A stretch of DNA of 64,000 nt from Symbiodinium natans (Eukaryota; Sar; Dinophyceae; Suessiales; Symbiodiniaceae). The notes beneath the pieces were generated by a model. It was not told the DNA's origin, did not search any database, and saw only the letters and a list, made by a program, of their open reading frames with translations. A program made the translations under genes and the position numbers. Shown here piece by piece: positions 1-10,320 of the stretch (positions are counted from its first letter, which is position 1; each line of letters opens with the position of its first letter). The stretch spans positions 799,185-863,184 of the forward strand of contig CAJNDS010000469.1 of assembly GCA_905221605.1 (NCBI GenBank). The letters run 5' to 3'.

Positions 1-274
1 ATTCTTGTTAAACGCAAATGAGTGCAGCAACAGTGGGCGCCTTTCCTGCCGCCACACTCGGGAGCCCCACCCGCCAGGAGGCCCGTGACAAGGGGGGCAG
101 GGGGCCTCGGAGGGACGGGTGCTGGCAGAGCTTGGAGTTGATGAGAGTTGAGAAGCTGAGAAGGCTGTAGCATCCGATCCCCATTGCCTCCATGGGCGTC
201 TTGAAGGCTGCCTGGGGAGTCCGCCGCCTCTGTCCATGGGCGAAGGTGTAGAGAGAGACGCCCCCGAGTCCGAG

Positions 275-354
275 GCCAGACGGCGCTGATGTTCGCTGCC
301 CAAGAAGGCGAGCGAGACTGCCTGGAAGCGCTCCTGCAAGCGGGAGCGGACAAG
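275..354 (+). CDS. Ankyrin-repeat exon, copy 1 (partial gene)
   Basis: The frame reads QTALMFAAQEGERDCLEALL then QAGADK, matching the ankyrin core TALMxAAxxGxxxCLEALLxAGAD. Ankyrin repeats are protein-protein interaction modules. The left edge is AG|G at 273-275. On the right, aag|gc at 352-356 could be a GC donor of the kind dinoflagellates tolerate; the frame stays open to 768 but loses ankyrin character. Only one 33-residue repeat is visible, so this is one exon of a larger protein. Confidence 0.6.
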
Positions 355-358
355 GCCC

Positions 359-1032
359 TTTCCACTCTCCCTTCTGCCGGAATCCCGCAACCCCACCCTG
401 ACCGCAGCATAAATGCACCAGTAAGTTGGAAGTGGATGTTGTCGAAACCCTGCAACCCCGGTCCTGCCAGTGCAATCCTCCTGAGAGCATTCTGTGAAAT
501 CTGGGCCAGGCAAGCACACACACTTTTTCCATACCAGTTGGACAATTTGGAGAACTTCTCATCGCAAGCAGGGCTGCAGTTTTGCATTTTCGAGCACATC
601 CTTGTCTGTAAAGGACTTGACTTGGCTGGTACAACCCTGAATCGCTTCAAACTGGATTGGGAGCCCCTCATGTTGCGCAGCCACCCGGACCTGGGATATG
701 CCCCCCCAATGACAGACGAAAATGACTGGCCATGCAGTCTCCAGCGGATCCACGTTTGGGGGTTCTGAGACAGGTTTCCATGCATTGCGGAAGGGGCCAG
801 TTGCTCATGAGCCTGGGCCCTCGACTTTCCATAGTCGGAGGATCTGATATATGGGTTGAAGCCCTCGTCTCGAGTCTCTACTCTAGATGCAGAGCACTGG
901 AGGTAGGGGCCCGGCAGGGTTTCAGGTTGGGGCTCTGACTGCTGAAGACCACACAAACGCGACACACTCACCATACCTGGACTGAAGGGTGCCCTCGATC
1001 TGGGGTGTTCTTTGAGGCGTCGAAGGATACTG
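359..1032. other. Spacer between the duplicated ankyrin exons
   Basis: Frames are open on both strands (289-768 on +, 559-753 on -), but I see no recognisable domain beyond the ankyrin exon. It is probably intronic sequence of the duplicated gene. Confidence 0.4.
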
Positions 1033-1347
1033 ATTCTTGTTAAACGCAAATGAGTGCAGCAACAGTGGGCGCCTTTCCTGCCGCCACACTCGGGAGCCCC
1101 ACCCGCCAGGAGGCCCGTGACAAGGGGGGCAGGGGGCCTCGGAGGGACGGGTGCTGGCAGAGCTTGGAGTTGATGAGAGTTGAGAAGCTGAGAAGTTGTA
1201 CCAAGTTGGAGAGACTCAGAGAAGGCATGAGAAGGCTGTAGCATCCGATCCCCATTGCCTCCATGGGGGTCTTGAAGGCTGCCTGGGGAGTCCGACGCCT
1301 CTGTCACGTGGGCGAAGGTGTAGAGAGAGAGGCCCGCCGAGTCCGAG

Positions 1348-1427
1348 GCTGGACGGCGCTGATGCTCGCTGCCAAATTTCGCCAGCGAGACTGCCTGGAA
1401 GCGCTCCTGCAAGCGGGAGCGGACAAG
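1348..1427 (+). CDS. Ankyrin-repeat exon, copy 2 (partial gene)
   Basis: Second copy of the ankyrin exon: WTALMLAAKFRQRDCLEALL then QAGADKA. It is preceded by AG|G at 1346-1348, with a potential GC donor after aag 1425-1427. The divergence from copy 1 (AAKFRQ against AAQEGE) lies in the variable ankyrin turn, while the CLEALLQAGADK half is unchanged. This pattern suggests either selection on the fold or gene conversion of the second half. Confidence 0.65.
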
Positions 1428-1433
1428 GCCCGC

Positions 1434-4400
1434 GCCGGCTTGCCGGTGTTTGCACGACTCTAAGGGGGCTGAGGGGGGTCCGTGGCTGCCCCAAAATTGC
1501 GCAAAATTAACACCACCAAAATGGGTGGGGTCTGCGGCACTGCCGTCCAGCCTATGGGTCTACGCACAGGGCTAGTTCGATTAGCGCGGAATAAATCCCG
1601 TGTTACACAGTTTCGCGACAGGGTCAGCCATGTCGTCGTTGTGTTCGAGTAGTGCTAGACCCCCAACCAGAAGTCATACACCCGACGCCGCGGGATCCTC
1701 CTTTCGTGGTTGACAGTGTTTCTGCATGCGTGGTCGAGGGCATTACACCATGAGGGCTCTCCCATTGAGCCGAGGAGAGGCGCGTTGGGTTGGGTGGGGC
1801 GGCGGATGGTGGATGGAGGGGGGGCAAGTGGCATGCCATGGGGCGGACACAGAAAACCCTTCGAAATTTCAGTGACGTCGACCCTCCGGGGTCGGCAGAT
1901 ATAGGATCCAAGCCCTCCCCTTGCTCTCGGCCCCCCTGCTGCCCTCCCAAAAGGAAGCGAAGAACAACGGCGGCCGGAGCCTGGGAGTCACTTCTACGGC
2001 TTGCGCGGTAGAGAGAGGCAAGTTTGGGCCGCTCCTCGAACTCCCAGCAAGACTAGGTGGCCCCCACAGGTTTTGGAGCTCTTGCTGTCCGCGCCCTCTA
2101 AAAGCTCTTAAGGCAAGACGGCGCTGGATGTGGCGCGGAACGAGGCGGAGTCGATTTTTGGATTGGGGGAGAGCCGGGGCTTCCTCTGCATGGCGGTTTC
2201 GGGTTTAGGGTTCAGGGTGTAGGTTTCAGGGTTTAGGGAGCATTTTGCATGTTCTTGACTTATTCTCAGGAACCCCGACAGCTAGGAACCACTTTTCCCC
2301 TCTGGGTCCTGTTGCGATGCCATGTGCAACCGGACCTTTCCCTTGTGGCATCTATCTTGATTCTAGGAACATCGAGCAGCCCTTATGATCCACAAGGAAG
2401 GCCGCCCTAAATCATGAACCCTAAATCCATCTAAGTCCCAGCTCAACCCAAAGCCCTTTATCCTGATCCCCACCAGTCTCCATAGTCTCCGGCAACAAAG
2501 CCAGGAGTGCAAGCAGATCCTGAGCCCCAGCCTTGGTTGCGTCGCGCTTCTGTTGTGGCCTCTTTGGGGGCTGGTTTTGGCCTTCCGAGGGTTCAGCGCC
2601 GGGTCCGCTTTTTTGCGGGGGTTTGCAAGCCAGAAAAGGGGCAAATACAACCCTCACAACTCTCGGGAGCCAAGCTACCTCCCCCTCACTCAAGTGATCT
2701 CAAGTGGGCGCAGAGTTCTTTTTGCAACTTACGGGGAGGTAGTTCGTGGGGAAGGAGCAAGATCCCAATTTCCCGAGCTCTCGCATGTGCGTGAAGGGCT
2801 TTGCCTATAGTTCTTGCATCATGTGCCGTCAGCTCCGAGCGCCCTTGAAGCCTCGCCAGCAGCAGAATGAGAAGGCAGCCAAAAGCCCACCCCATACTAC
2901 ACCCCGTGTTTTGTCCTGTCCTGTCTCAGCATAAACGTGGCTCCTTTGCATGCGAGAAAGGGTATAAGAGCGCGACTGTTGCGCATGAGGCGCCTGACGG
3001 ACGCCTCGCGCCTGCGGTGGAGCCAGGCGTGCTGAGGGATTCTCCTGGGCTCTGCCCTTAGAATCCGACTGCGGTGCCCGAAAGCGTCAGGTCCCAACGA
3101 TTTTTGGATATTTTTCGTGTCAAGGTGCCGCAGGGCGGGTTGAGGTCGAAGCCTCTATGCTCAGCACTTGCATAGGCCTGCGTCCAAAGCGAAAACAACT
3201 TCCGTGACCCTTCGTCCCGACAGAGCCCCGCGTCCTCAGCCCCTGAGCCACCCGGAGCTCCACGGCTCCGAAGCTTCCGTTGAGGGGCACTTTGCCCAAG
3301 CTCTCTCAGCCAAGTTGCAAGAGGGGAGGGGAGTGCGGAATGCTCCAAGAAAGCCGCCACTCGGCAGCAACCAAAACGATCCTTAAAGCCTTGATCCTGA
3401 GTCCTGGGTGTACATGTTTCCCCCGAGTTGGATGGGCTTAGAGGGGAGAATGCATTCCGCGAAGGGAGCATGGTGTTGTGATGCGCCGGTTTGCTGACTG
3501 CACAGGCAGCGGGCGCGAGTGGCCACACTGTAAACCTCTCACGTTTAATTCGACCCATAAACCTGTTCAGTTGTTCAGAGCCGCCAACCTAGCAGGCACA
3601 AGGGAGGCCCTACATGCTACGCAAAGACAACTACAACTAGCGTTGTGCTGATCTTCCTCCATCTGCTGCTGCTGCTGCTGCTGCTGCTGCCGCCTGCTAC
3701 TGTAGCAGGAACAAGATAGCTTAACGCGTGCAGGCGGCTGGGCCGATTGACCGACTGACTTCATGGCAGAGACGATCGCAGTGGGACGGTCAAAAATGTA
3801 TATCTGCACAGCTCTCGCACGTATCACAGCGAGAATGTGGCGACTATTTTATGGTGTTTGGAGTGCGCTTCCGCTGGCGCGAGGATGGGATCAGAGTTTC
3901 TTTGCTGAGCACAGCAATTACACAAGCATCCTGTCCAGGCGCTTGCTGGAAGAATTCTTTGGGGCTTCATTCGGAGGAAAACCTCCGGAAAAGGATGCCC
4001 GAGCACGCGCAAATAAGCCGTGCCTAGTAAGTACTCGAGTGCGCACCGAAGCACGGGGCACTGTTGGGTGCCCTTCGCCTCGGCAAGTTTACTACTATTT
4101 TCCGGGGTCGTTGCTCAGCCTGGGCAAAACTCCCTCCAAGAGGGTTTTTGCCAAGGCTGCGCGATGCAAATGGTAGGAAGGCAGCTGGAACTGACCAGGT
4201 TGCAAAGGCAACTCCTGCACTGCTTTATGGTTGGAAGATGTGGTCATTATGGGTGAGACGAGTTCTCCGCATGAACCCTGCCTTGCGCTTAGAGGCGGCA
4301 TCTTCCTCCGGAGGAGGTGTGTCCCACCTGGGCAGGCTCCGACAACTGCAAAACCCCAAGTTGAGTTTCGGCGCTTGTCAGCCAGTCAGAAAAGGTTCAT

Positions 4401-4611
4401 TACGCGACGTAGGTTCATGCTGGTTAGAGAGAACTGTCTCTATTTGATTCATGATTTGGTGACTGGTGTAAGGGCAAAAATGCATGGAGCCCTTTGTGAC
4501 ATGATCGCGGGCAGCTCCCTTCATGCAGCCGTTCGCAGTTCAATTAAAACAACACCCATTGAACTCGGCCAATCACCCGAATCCCGAACATTGGATCTTG
4601 TGACATGGTGT
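1434..4611. other. Unassigned sequence with few repeats
   Basis: No protein family recognised. Open frames here (for example 3058-3558 minus, 4231-4626 plus) show no domain and no clear codon signal. There is a short telomere-like patch at 2203-2240 and a CTG/CAG trinucleotide run at 3662-3690 (nine CTG units then ccg). The stretch differs from the rest of the window in lacking long TTTAGGG arrays. Confidence 0.5.
3662..3690. repeat. CTG trinucleotide microsatellite
   Basis: Nine perfect ctg units followed by ccg. The antisense frame reads a short glutamine run inside a 3567-3827 open frame with no other recognisable feature. Confidence 0.9.
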
Positions 4612-4920
4612 ACCTCTAAACCCTAAACCCTAAACCCTAATCCCTAAGCCCTAAGCCCCAACCCTAAACCCTTATCCTTCAACCCTAAACAACCCTGAAG
4701 CTTGATCCTCAGACTGCGTGGGCCACGGGTCAGTCGGAGCAGGTTGCAAGGGTTCAGAGCTGGCTCAAGGCCTCAGAGGTTTAGTCTTCAGCAGCAGCGG
4801 AAGCCCCAGAGCTGCCCCCGAACCCTTGGTTTTCACTGATCCTGAACCCTAAACCCTAAACCCTTAAACCGAAGAACTCTAAACCCGAAGAACCCTGTAC
4901 CCTGAGAACCACTTCTACAG

Positions 4921-5009
4921 AGTCCAGGGACATGGCAGAGAGCGCAGCCCAGAGCGTGCCGGAAGCCGGAATGTGGCTCGAGCTCCTGACAGGCCAGATG
5001 TTGCTTGCG
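4921..5009 (+). CDS. Exon-like island, uninterrupted paralogue of 6434-6693
   Basis: The left edge is acag|agtcc and the right edge gcg|gtgtg (GT at 5010-5011). One frame is open across it and reads residues including MAESAAQSVPEAGMW and ELLTGQ. It aligns with the split copy at 6434-6458 plus 6630-6693 (SRD, PEA and LELLTG shared). Protein family not recognised. It serves as the intron-less comparator for the insertion at 6459-6629. Confidence 0.45.
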
Positions 5010-5612
5010 GTGTGCCCCCGAAGCTTAAAAAACACCTGTGCTTGAAATTTCCCTAAACCGTAAAACCCCCAAAACCCTTAAACCCCTACAACCCTAAAGT
5101 CCTAAACCCTAAACCATCCACCCCCAAGTTCCGTCCTCAGGCTGTCGCCGGCTCGGCCTGACCCCCAGCGTCCGAATGATTTGGGTTGACAGGGTTTAGG
5201 GTTTAGGGTTTAGGGTTTAGGGTTTAGGGCTTTTGGGTTTATTTGGGGAGGTTAAGGGTTGCTGTAGGGGTTTTCGATTTTGCACACTACTTAGGTTTTT
5301 TGGCAGGATTTGGTCAGTTGAGTGTTCTAGGGCAGCCTTTGGGAGCTTCGACCAAGGGTGTTTTTGGGTTGGGGGGGGTTCGTGAGGTGTTTGGGGGGTG
5401 GCAGGGCCCAGGTTTTGCGGATTTTGGGGGTTTGGGGTTTTCGCGATCAATAGACTTGAAGACATTCAGGTCTTGGGGACCGAGGGTTGGGCATTTTATG
5501 TGGGGTTTTTGCCCCGGATTGTAGGGCTCATGTGTGGGGTTGGGGGCGGGGTGGGGAGGAAGGGGGGGGGGGGCTGAGGTTTAGGTGCGGTTTAGGGTGC
5601 AGGGTTTTCGGC

Positions 5613-5700
5613 TGGGATGTTCCCCCTTGTACAAACAGTCCCGAAGGGATCATAATAATAGGGGGTACGATAATCCCTTTACAACGGGGAACATCCCAAG
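5613..5700. mobile_element. Small inverted-repeat element, family B (copy 1)
   Basis: Begins gggatgttcccccttgta and ends acggggaacatcccaag, an imperfect terminal inverted repeat. The body contains cagtcc and a gggggtacgataatccc core shared with copies at 12005-12110, 26902-27002, 30682-30748, 63818 and 63972. No coding capacity. It ends in AG, as an intron would. Confidence 0.75.
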
Positions 5701-6433
5701 TTTTGGGTTTCGAGTTCGCTCATGGTTTATCGGGTGTTTAGGCTACTCTGGGTCCGTGATCACTCCTGGAAACATTCTGCGGCTGCTTCAGAACCCGAAA
5801 CTGCTAAACCCCCCTAAACGCTGCTGCGTATAAACCCCTAACCCCTGCTACCGATGAACCCCTAAAACCCGAAACTCCTACACCCCAAACCCCAAACCCC
5901 AAACCCCAAACCCCAAACCCCAAACCCCAAACCCCAAACCCCAAACCCCAAACCCCAAACCCCAAACCCTAAACCCTAAACCCCAAACCAACCCTAAACT
6001 CGCGGGTCTCTTGTCGAGGGCTTTCAGCAGTTTGGAGTCGAGGCTTTGCACTTATCTGGACACCCCGAGCGCTAGACCTCTGATAGATCCGACAGGTGCA
6101 GCGATTCGTTTAGGGATTAAGGTTTAGGGTTTAGGGTTTAGGGTTTAGGGTTTAGGGTTTAGGGTTCAAGACGAAGGGTTGGCCGTCGTTGGCTGAAGGC
6201 TTCAGAGGCTTAGCGCCTGACTTTTTGTCGGGTTTCTGCAGGAGGGGAAAGTCCCCGAAACCTGATTGCAACCTCTCCTGAAACACCTAAACCCTAAACC
6301 CCAAACCCCTAAGCCTAAACCCTAAGCCCCTAAAGCCCCAAACCCCTAAACCCCTAAACCCCTTAACCCCTAAACCCCTAAACCCCTACACCCCTACACC
6401 CCTAAACCCCTAAACCCCTAAACTGAACTTCAG

Positions 6434-6693
6434 GCAATCCAGGGACACGGCATACTTGGAAGCCCTTTTGACTTAGGAAGTAGGGTTAGAAAGTTGGGTT
6501 ATGGGGATTATAATGGGCTTTCCTAAATCCTAAACCCTAAACCCTAAACCCTAAACCCTAAACCCTAAACCCTAAACCCTAAACCCTAAACCTCGAGGAT
6601 ACTCAGTAGACTTACTACGTAGTAGGAAGGAAGCCCGGGGCATGCCGGAAGCCGCGCTGTCGCTCTTGGAGCTCCTGACAGGCCCCCGATGTT
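6434..6693 (+). CDS. Split exon-like island containing a transposon-like intron
   Basis: Two halves, 6434-6458 and 6630-6693, together match the uninterrupted island at 4921-5009 with one codon difference. The joined frame is open and shares SRD, PEA and LELLTG with the paralogue. The left edge is tcag|gcaatc and the right edge GT at 6694-6695. The interruption is flanked by the direct repeat GGAAGCCC. Function of the protein unknown. Confidence 0.5.
6459..6629 (+). mobile_element. Insertion (candidate new intron) with 8-bp target duplication, family G
   Basis: The 8-bp sequence GGAAGCCC occurs at 6458-6465 and again at 6629-6636, as expected of a target-site duplication. The inserted body (6466-6628) starts ttttgacttaggaagtaggg, shares gttgggttatggggat with the element at 35993-36081, and encloses a CCCTAAA array at 6525-6592. 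The reading frame is kept if 6459-6629 is removed, giving AG|G on the right and a non-canonical GA donor on the left. GA and GC donors are known in dinoflagellates. Confidence 0.65.
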
Positions 6694-7030
6694 GTGTGCC
6701 CTAAGCCCCTAAACCCTAAACCCTAAACCCCAAACCCTAAACCCTAAACCCTAAACCCTAAACCCTAAACCCTAAACCCTAAACCCTAAACCCCAAGCCC
6801 TAAGCCCTAACCCCTAAACCCTGCAAACCCCGGAGCCTGGCTTGAAACCCTATCGTTGCAAGATGTTTGCAAGTAAGCCTTCATCCCCAAAAGCCCCCTA
6901 AGTCTTGGGGCTTAGGGGCTTAGGGGCTTAGGGCTTAGGGTTTAGGGTTTAGGGTTTAGGGCGTGCCAGACGGGAGCGCGCTTTGGGAGCGCGCGGTAGT
7001 CTGCAGACCTACCCACCCCAAGACCGCCCA

Positions 7031-8190
7031 CTTACAACTCTCAAGGAGTTAAGACCTTTTATTTTTTTACAAAGCATCACATGAGTCAGCACTCACGCCC
7101 TTTCTGGGGATTTGCACAAGGTGCGTGGACCAGGCGCAAAGCTGCAGCAGACGGAAACGAGGCAGGGTCCGCGAAGACAGCTTGGGCTGGCGCGAAGGGG
7201 CTAAGGGATGGGCCAGGAGCAGAGAAAGGCAGCGATGGCGCGAAGGGGCTCCAGCCAGGAAGAACACACAATAAACAGCTTTAATTGGCAGAGCGCCGCG
7301 GAAGCAGGGCTGGAGCCAGAGGGAGAGCGCCCCGAAACAGGACACAAACTGGTGCGCGGACAGCTTGGCTTGGCGCAAGGGGGTAAGATGACTCGAACAG
7401 GCCTCTGGCCAGGGCCAGAGCCCAAAACTGGCGCACGGTCAGGAGGATCAGGGTCAGGCCAGGGCCAGGGGCCAGTGCCAGGGCCGGTCAGAGTCAGGCA
7501 GAATCAGGGTCAGGGCCAGAAGAGCGCAGAGCAGGCGCAGGCCAACCAGGGCCAGGCCAGGGCCAGGGCCAGGGCCAAAACCAGGGCCAGGGCCAGGGCC
7601 AGGGCCAGGGCCAGGGCCAGGGCGCAGGGGCAGGGCCAGGGCCAGGGGCAGGGGCAGGGGCAGGCCAAAGCCAGGGCCAGGGCCAGGGCCACCAGGGCCA
7701 GGGGAGGGCCAGGGTCAGGGCCAGGGCTAGGGCCAGGGCCAGGTCCAGGGCCAGGGCCAGGGCCGGGGCCAGTAACCAGGGCCAGGGCCAGGGCCAGGCC
7801 AGGGCCAGGGCCAGGGCCAGGGCCAGGGCCAGGGCCAGGGCCAGGGCCAGGGCCAGGGCCAGGGCCAGGGCCAGGGCCAGGGCCAGGGCCAGGCAGAGCC
7901 CTGCCTGCCCCAACAAAACGGCCCTGGTCCAGCGGATGGGGTGAGGGAGCAAGGGGTCTCAAGGGGGAGTCGCAGGAGGCCCTGAAATGAAGGACCCAAA
8001 CAGGTGCGCGGACAGATGGGGTTCAGGGTAAAATAATATAATACAGTGACAACTGCTGACTCGGCCTGTGCCTGCCTGGAGGGTAAGCCAGCCTGGAGGC
8101 CAGCTCGGTCGCCCGCCTGGGGCTCCCTCGCAGGGTCTCACTGAGCGCTCGACCAGCGCCCGCCTACCCCAAAAGACAAGAGAGTGGGGT
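7031..8190. other. GGCCAG minisatellite and flanks
   Basis: The hexanucleotide array occupies the centre. The flanks hold diverged copies of a segment reading gcgcggacagcttgg(c/g)ttggcgc (near 7170, 7350 and 8005). A 260-codon frame 7208-7990 runs through, but it is mostly repeat translated as QG, AR or GP dipeptides and is open on both strands, so I do not call a gene. Confidence 0.7.
7448..7900. repeat. GGCCAG hexanucleotide minisatellite
   Basis: Roughly 70 units of GGCCAG with occasional variants (ggggca, ggtcag, ggctag). The last 100 bp are nearly perfect and the first half is degenerate, suggesting recent expansion at the right end. All three frames on both strands stay open because the unit lacks stops. 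Confidence 0.95.
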
Positions 8191-10320
8191 GGCGGGCGGG
8201 TTTAGGGTTTAGGGTTTAGGGGCTTAGGGGCTTAGGGTTTAGGGTTTAGGGTCCAGGTTTTCAGTTTCGGGCTTAGGGTTTTTAGCCAAGGTATCCCAGA
8301 GGGTCCCTTTGTAGTGCTATTATGGAATTAGGCACCGAGAAACCATACCAAACAAGGGGGTTTTTGGGGTACCTAATTCCCTAAGAGTACTACAAATCCT
8401 CTTGGTAAGGCTGAGTTGCATCACATCATTGAGTTGAAGGCCGTTGGTGTGTTCGAACGGCATCCAAAGCAAAATTGCTCCAAAGCCCTCAGATCCTGGA
8501 CCCATGGCCGGTAAGCCCAGGATCCTTACCCTAAACCCTAAAACCCTAAACCCTAAAACCTAAACCCTAAACCCTAAACCCTAAACCTAAACCGTAAACG
8601 CTAAAACCTAAACCCTAAACCCTAAACTCTAACCCCTAAAACCTAAACCCTAGACCCTAAACCCTAAAACCTAAAACCTAAACCCTAAACCCTGAGCCTC
8701 CAACGCCAAGCGTCAGCCGGATTCCGTCCTCGTTGCGCCAGGTGCGGCGGCACCACCAGCCACACCCCGCACCATCTGTGTGCCAGACGAGGCCGATTGG
8801 AAAATTTCTTGGAGCCAGAAGTCTTGAGGCCTAAACTCGAACTCTTCACCCTAAACCGTAACCCTAAACCCTTAAGCCTTGTGCCTGGAGTTTGAATGAG
8901 CGGGTCCGCACCATGCTGTCGCTGGGAGTCGGTGTACATTGAAAGCGTGATCTCCATCTTCTCAAGCCGTCTCAGGGCTTGGGAAACTTTCTCAACACCA
9001 AAACTCGAAATCGCCCTTGACCCTGAAACTCGACTCAAATCCGATCCTGAAACCTAAAGCTCCCACACGTTTTTCGGCCAGATTTCCGAAAAAGCCCTAA
9101 AACCCTAAACCCTCGGCCTAAACCCTAAACTACTCATCCAAAGCCCGAAGGCACCTACAACCCCGAATCCCTCTACCCCCGAAACCTCCATAATCAAGGG
9201 ATCCTTACAAGGGGACTTTGGGGGTGATGTAGGGGCAACTTCGGTACATAGGGCCTCTATAAGGTATTTTTTAGGAGTTGGATAGGGGAAGAAGATTCAG
9301 GGGTCCTTCAAACGCCACCAAGGCACCCTCAACCACTCTAGGCGTTGACGCTTCGCTTCCTCTCTTCGCCTGCAGAGTTTGGCCTGACCCTCTCGGGGGG
9401 TCCATAGAAGTGAGGGTTTGTAGGGGTTTTGGGTCTTTTGCATTTTGTTTGTTTTTGTTTTTTGGGGGAGGGGGAGGGGGCGGGGAGGGGGGGGGTTGTA
9501 GAGGCTGAGGGGCTTAGGGTTAAACCCTCGGGGTCCGAAAGACTTTTAGAGGCTTAGGGGCTTAGAGGAGGCTAAGGTTCTATCGTGCCCCTAAACCCTA
9601 AACTCTAAAGCAGTCTTTGGGAGTTTAGGGTGCTTCAGGGCCTCGGTTTGGGGGCTTTTTGAGGTTCGAGGCTTTCGGATTTTCGGGGTTTTAGGGGTGC
9701 AGGGCTTTTTGCTGTTGCAGGGCCGAAGATCATGGAGTTCCCTACTACGCCTCCCTACCCTACACCTGAAAAACCTGAACACATGGGCTTTGGGTTTAGG
9801 GTTCTAACCCCCCCAAGTTCCCCCTCAAAAACCTTAATGAGGCTTAGTGATCCCTCAATTGCCTTATTTATGGGGGGAACCTGGGGGGAGGGGGGGGGGG
9901 GGGATAGAAAAGAGGGGGGTAGTAGAGGAACCCATGAGTAGAAGCCTAAGACCCCCACTGTAAGCCCTAAACGGACCCCACACATCGGGGTTTCCGGAAA
10001 GTAGGGTTTAGGGTTTAGGTTTAGGGTTAAGGGTTTAGGGTTTAGGGTTTAGGGTTTAGGGTTTAGGGGTTAGGGTTTAGGGTTTAGGGGGGTACTTTAT
10101 TCTAAGACAATCCTCCATAGTCCGCAAGAAAGGCCGCAAGTGGTCTCTCCTGGAATCCGCTCCGGCGGCAGCTTCAGAGGCACCGGCGGGGCAAACCGTG
10201 AACTCCGCAACCCGGCGACCTAGAGGCCTTACAGTAACCCGACAACCACTAACCTGCTACCTTTTCGGGTTTAGGGTGTAGGGTTTAGGGTTTAGGGTTT
10301 AGGGTTTAGGGACCTAAACC
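8191..10320. repeat. Telomere-like arrays with unassigned islands
   Basis: TTTAGGG blocks at 8200-8250, 10000-10092 and 10268-10311; CCCTAAA blocks with many single-base variants at 8530-8690. Islands at 8690-8830, 9180-9400 and 10110-10262 are GC-rich and exon-like in composition, but I could not define splice edges with confidence. A frame at 8320-8505 on the minus strand is open without a recognisable domain. Confidence 0.6.

Larger units (their letters stand above)
1..1433 (+). repeat. Imperfect tandem duplication carrying an ankyrin exon
   Basis: Bases 1-358 recur at 1033-1433 in the same orientation, starting with the same attcttgttaaacgcaaatg. The second copy has an extra 39 bp (about 1193-1231) bounded by gagaag on both sides, and scattered substitutions. 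The repeat offset is 1032 bp. Both copies end in an ankyrin-coding segment. The first copy touches the window edge, so more units may lie upstream. Confidence 0.9.
4612..7030. repeat. Telomere-like arrays interleaved with exon-like islands
   Basis: Blocks of CCCTAAA (4612-4660, 6525-6592, 6703-6800), TTTAGGG (5191-5230, 6118-6168, 6900-6962), CCCCAAA (5886-5970) and CCCCTAAA (6340-6425) surround short non-repetitive GC-rich segments. Islands tend to have CCCTAAA on the left and TTTAGGG on the right. These are internal, not chromosome-end, arrays because unique sequence follows on both sides. Confidence 0.85.

Noticed and set aside
3058-3558. 166-codon minus-strand frame
   Set aside because: No domain, no splice context, low-complexity stretches; cannot be told from chance in GC-balanced DNA.
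4612-7030. True chromosome end
   Set aside because: Arrays change orientation repeatedly and unique sequence continues on both sides, so they are interstitial.
7208-7990. 260-codon frame of QG/AR/GP dipeptides and matching minus-strand frames
   Set aside because: Produced by the stop-free GGCCAG repeat; all frames on both strands are open.
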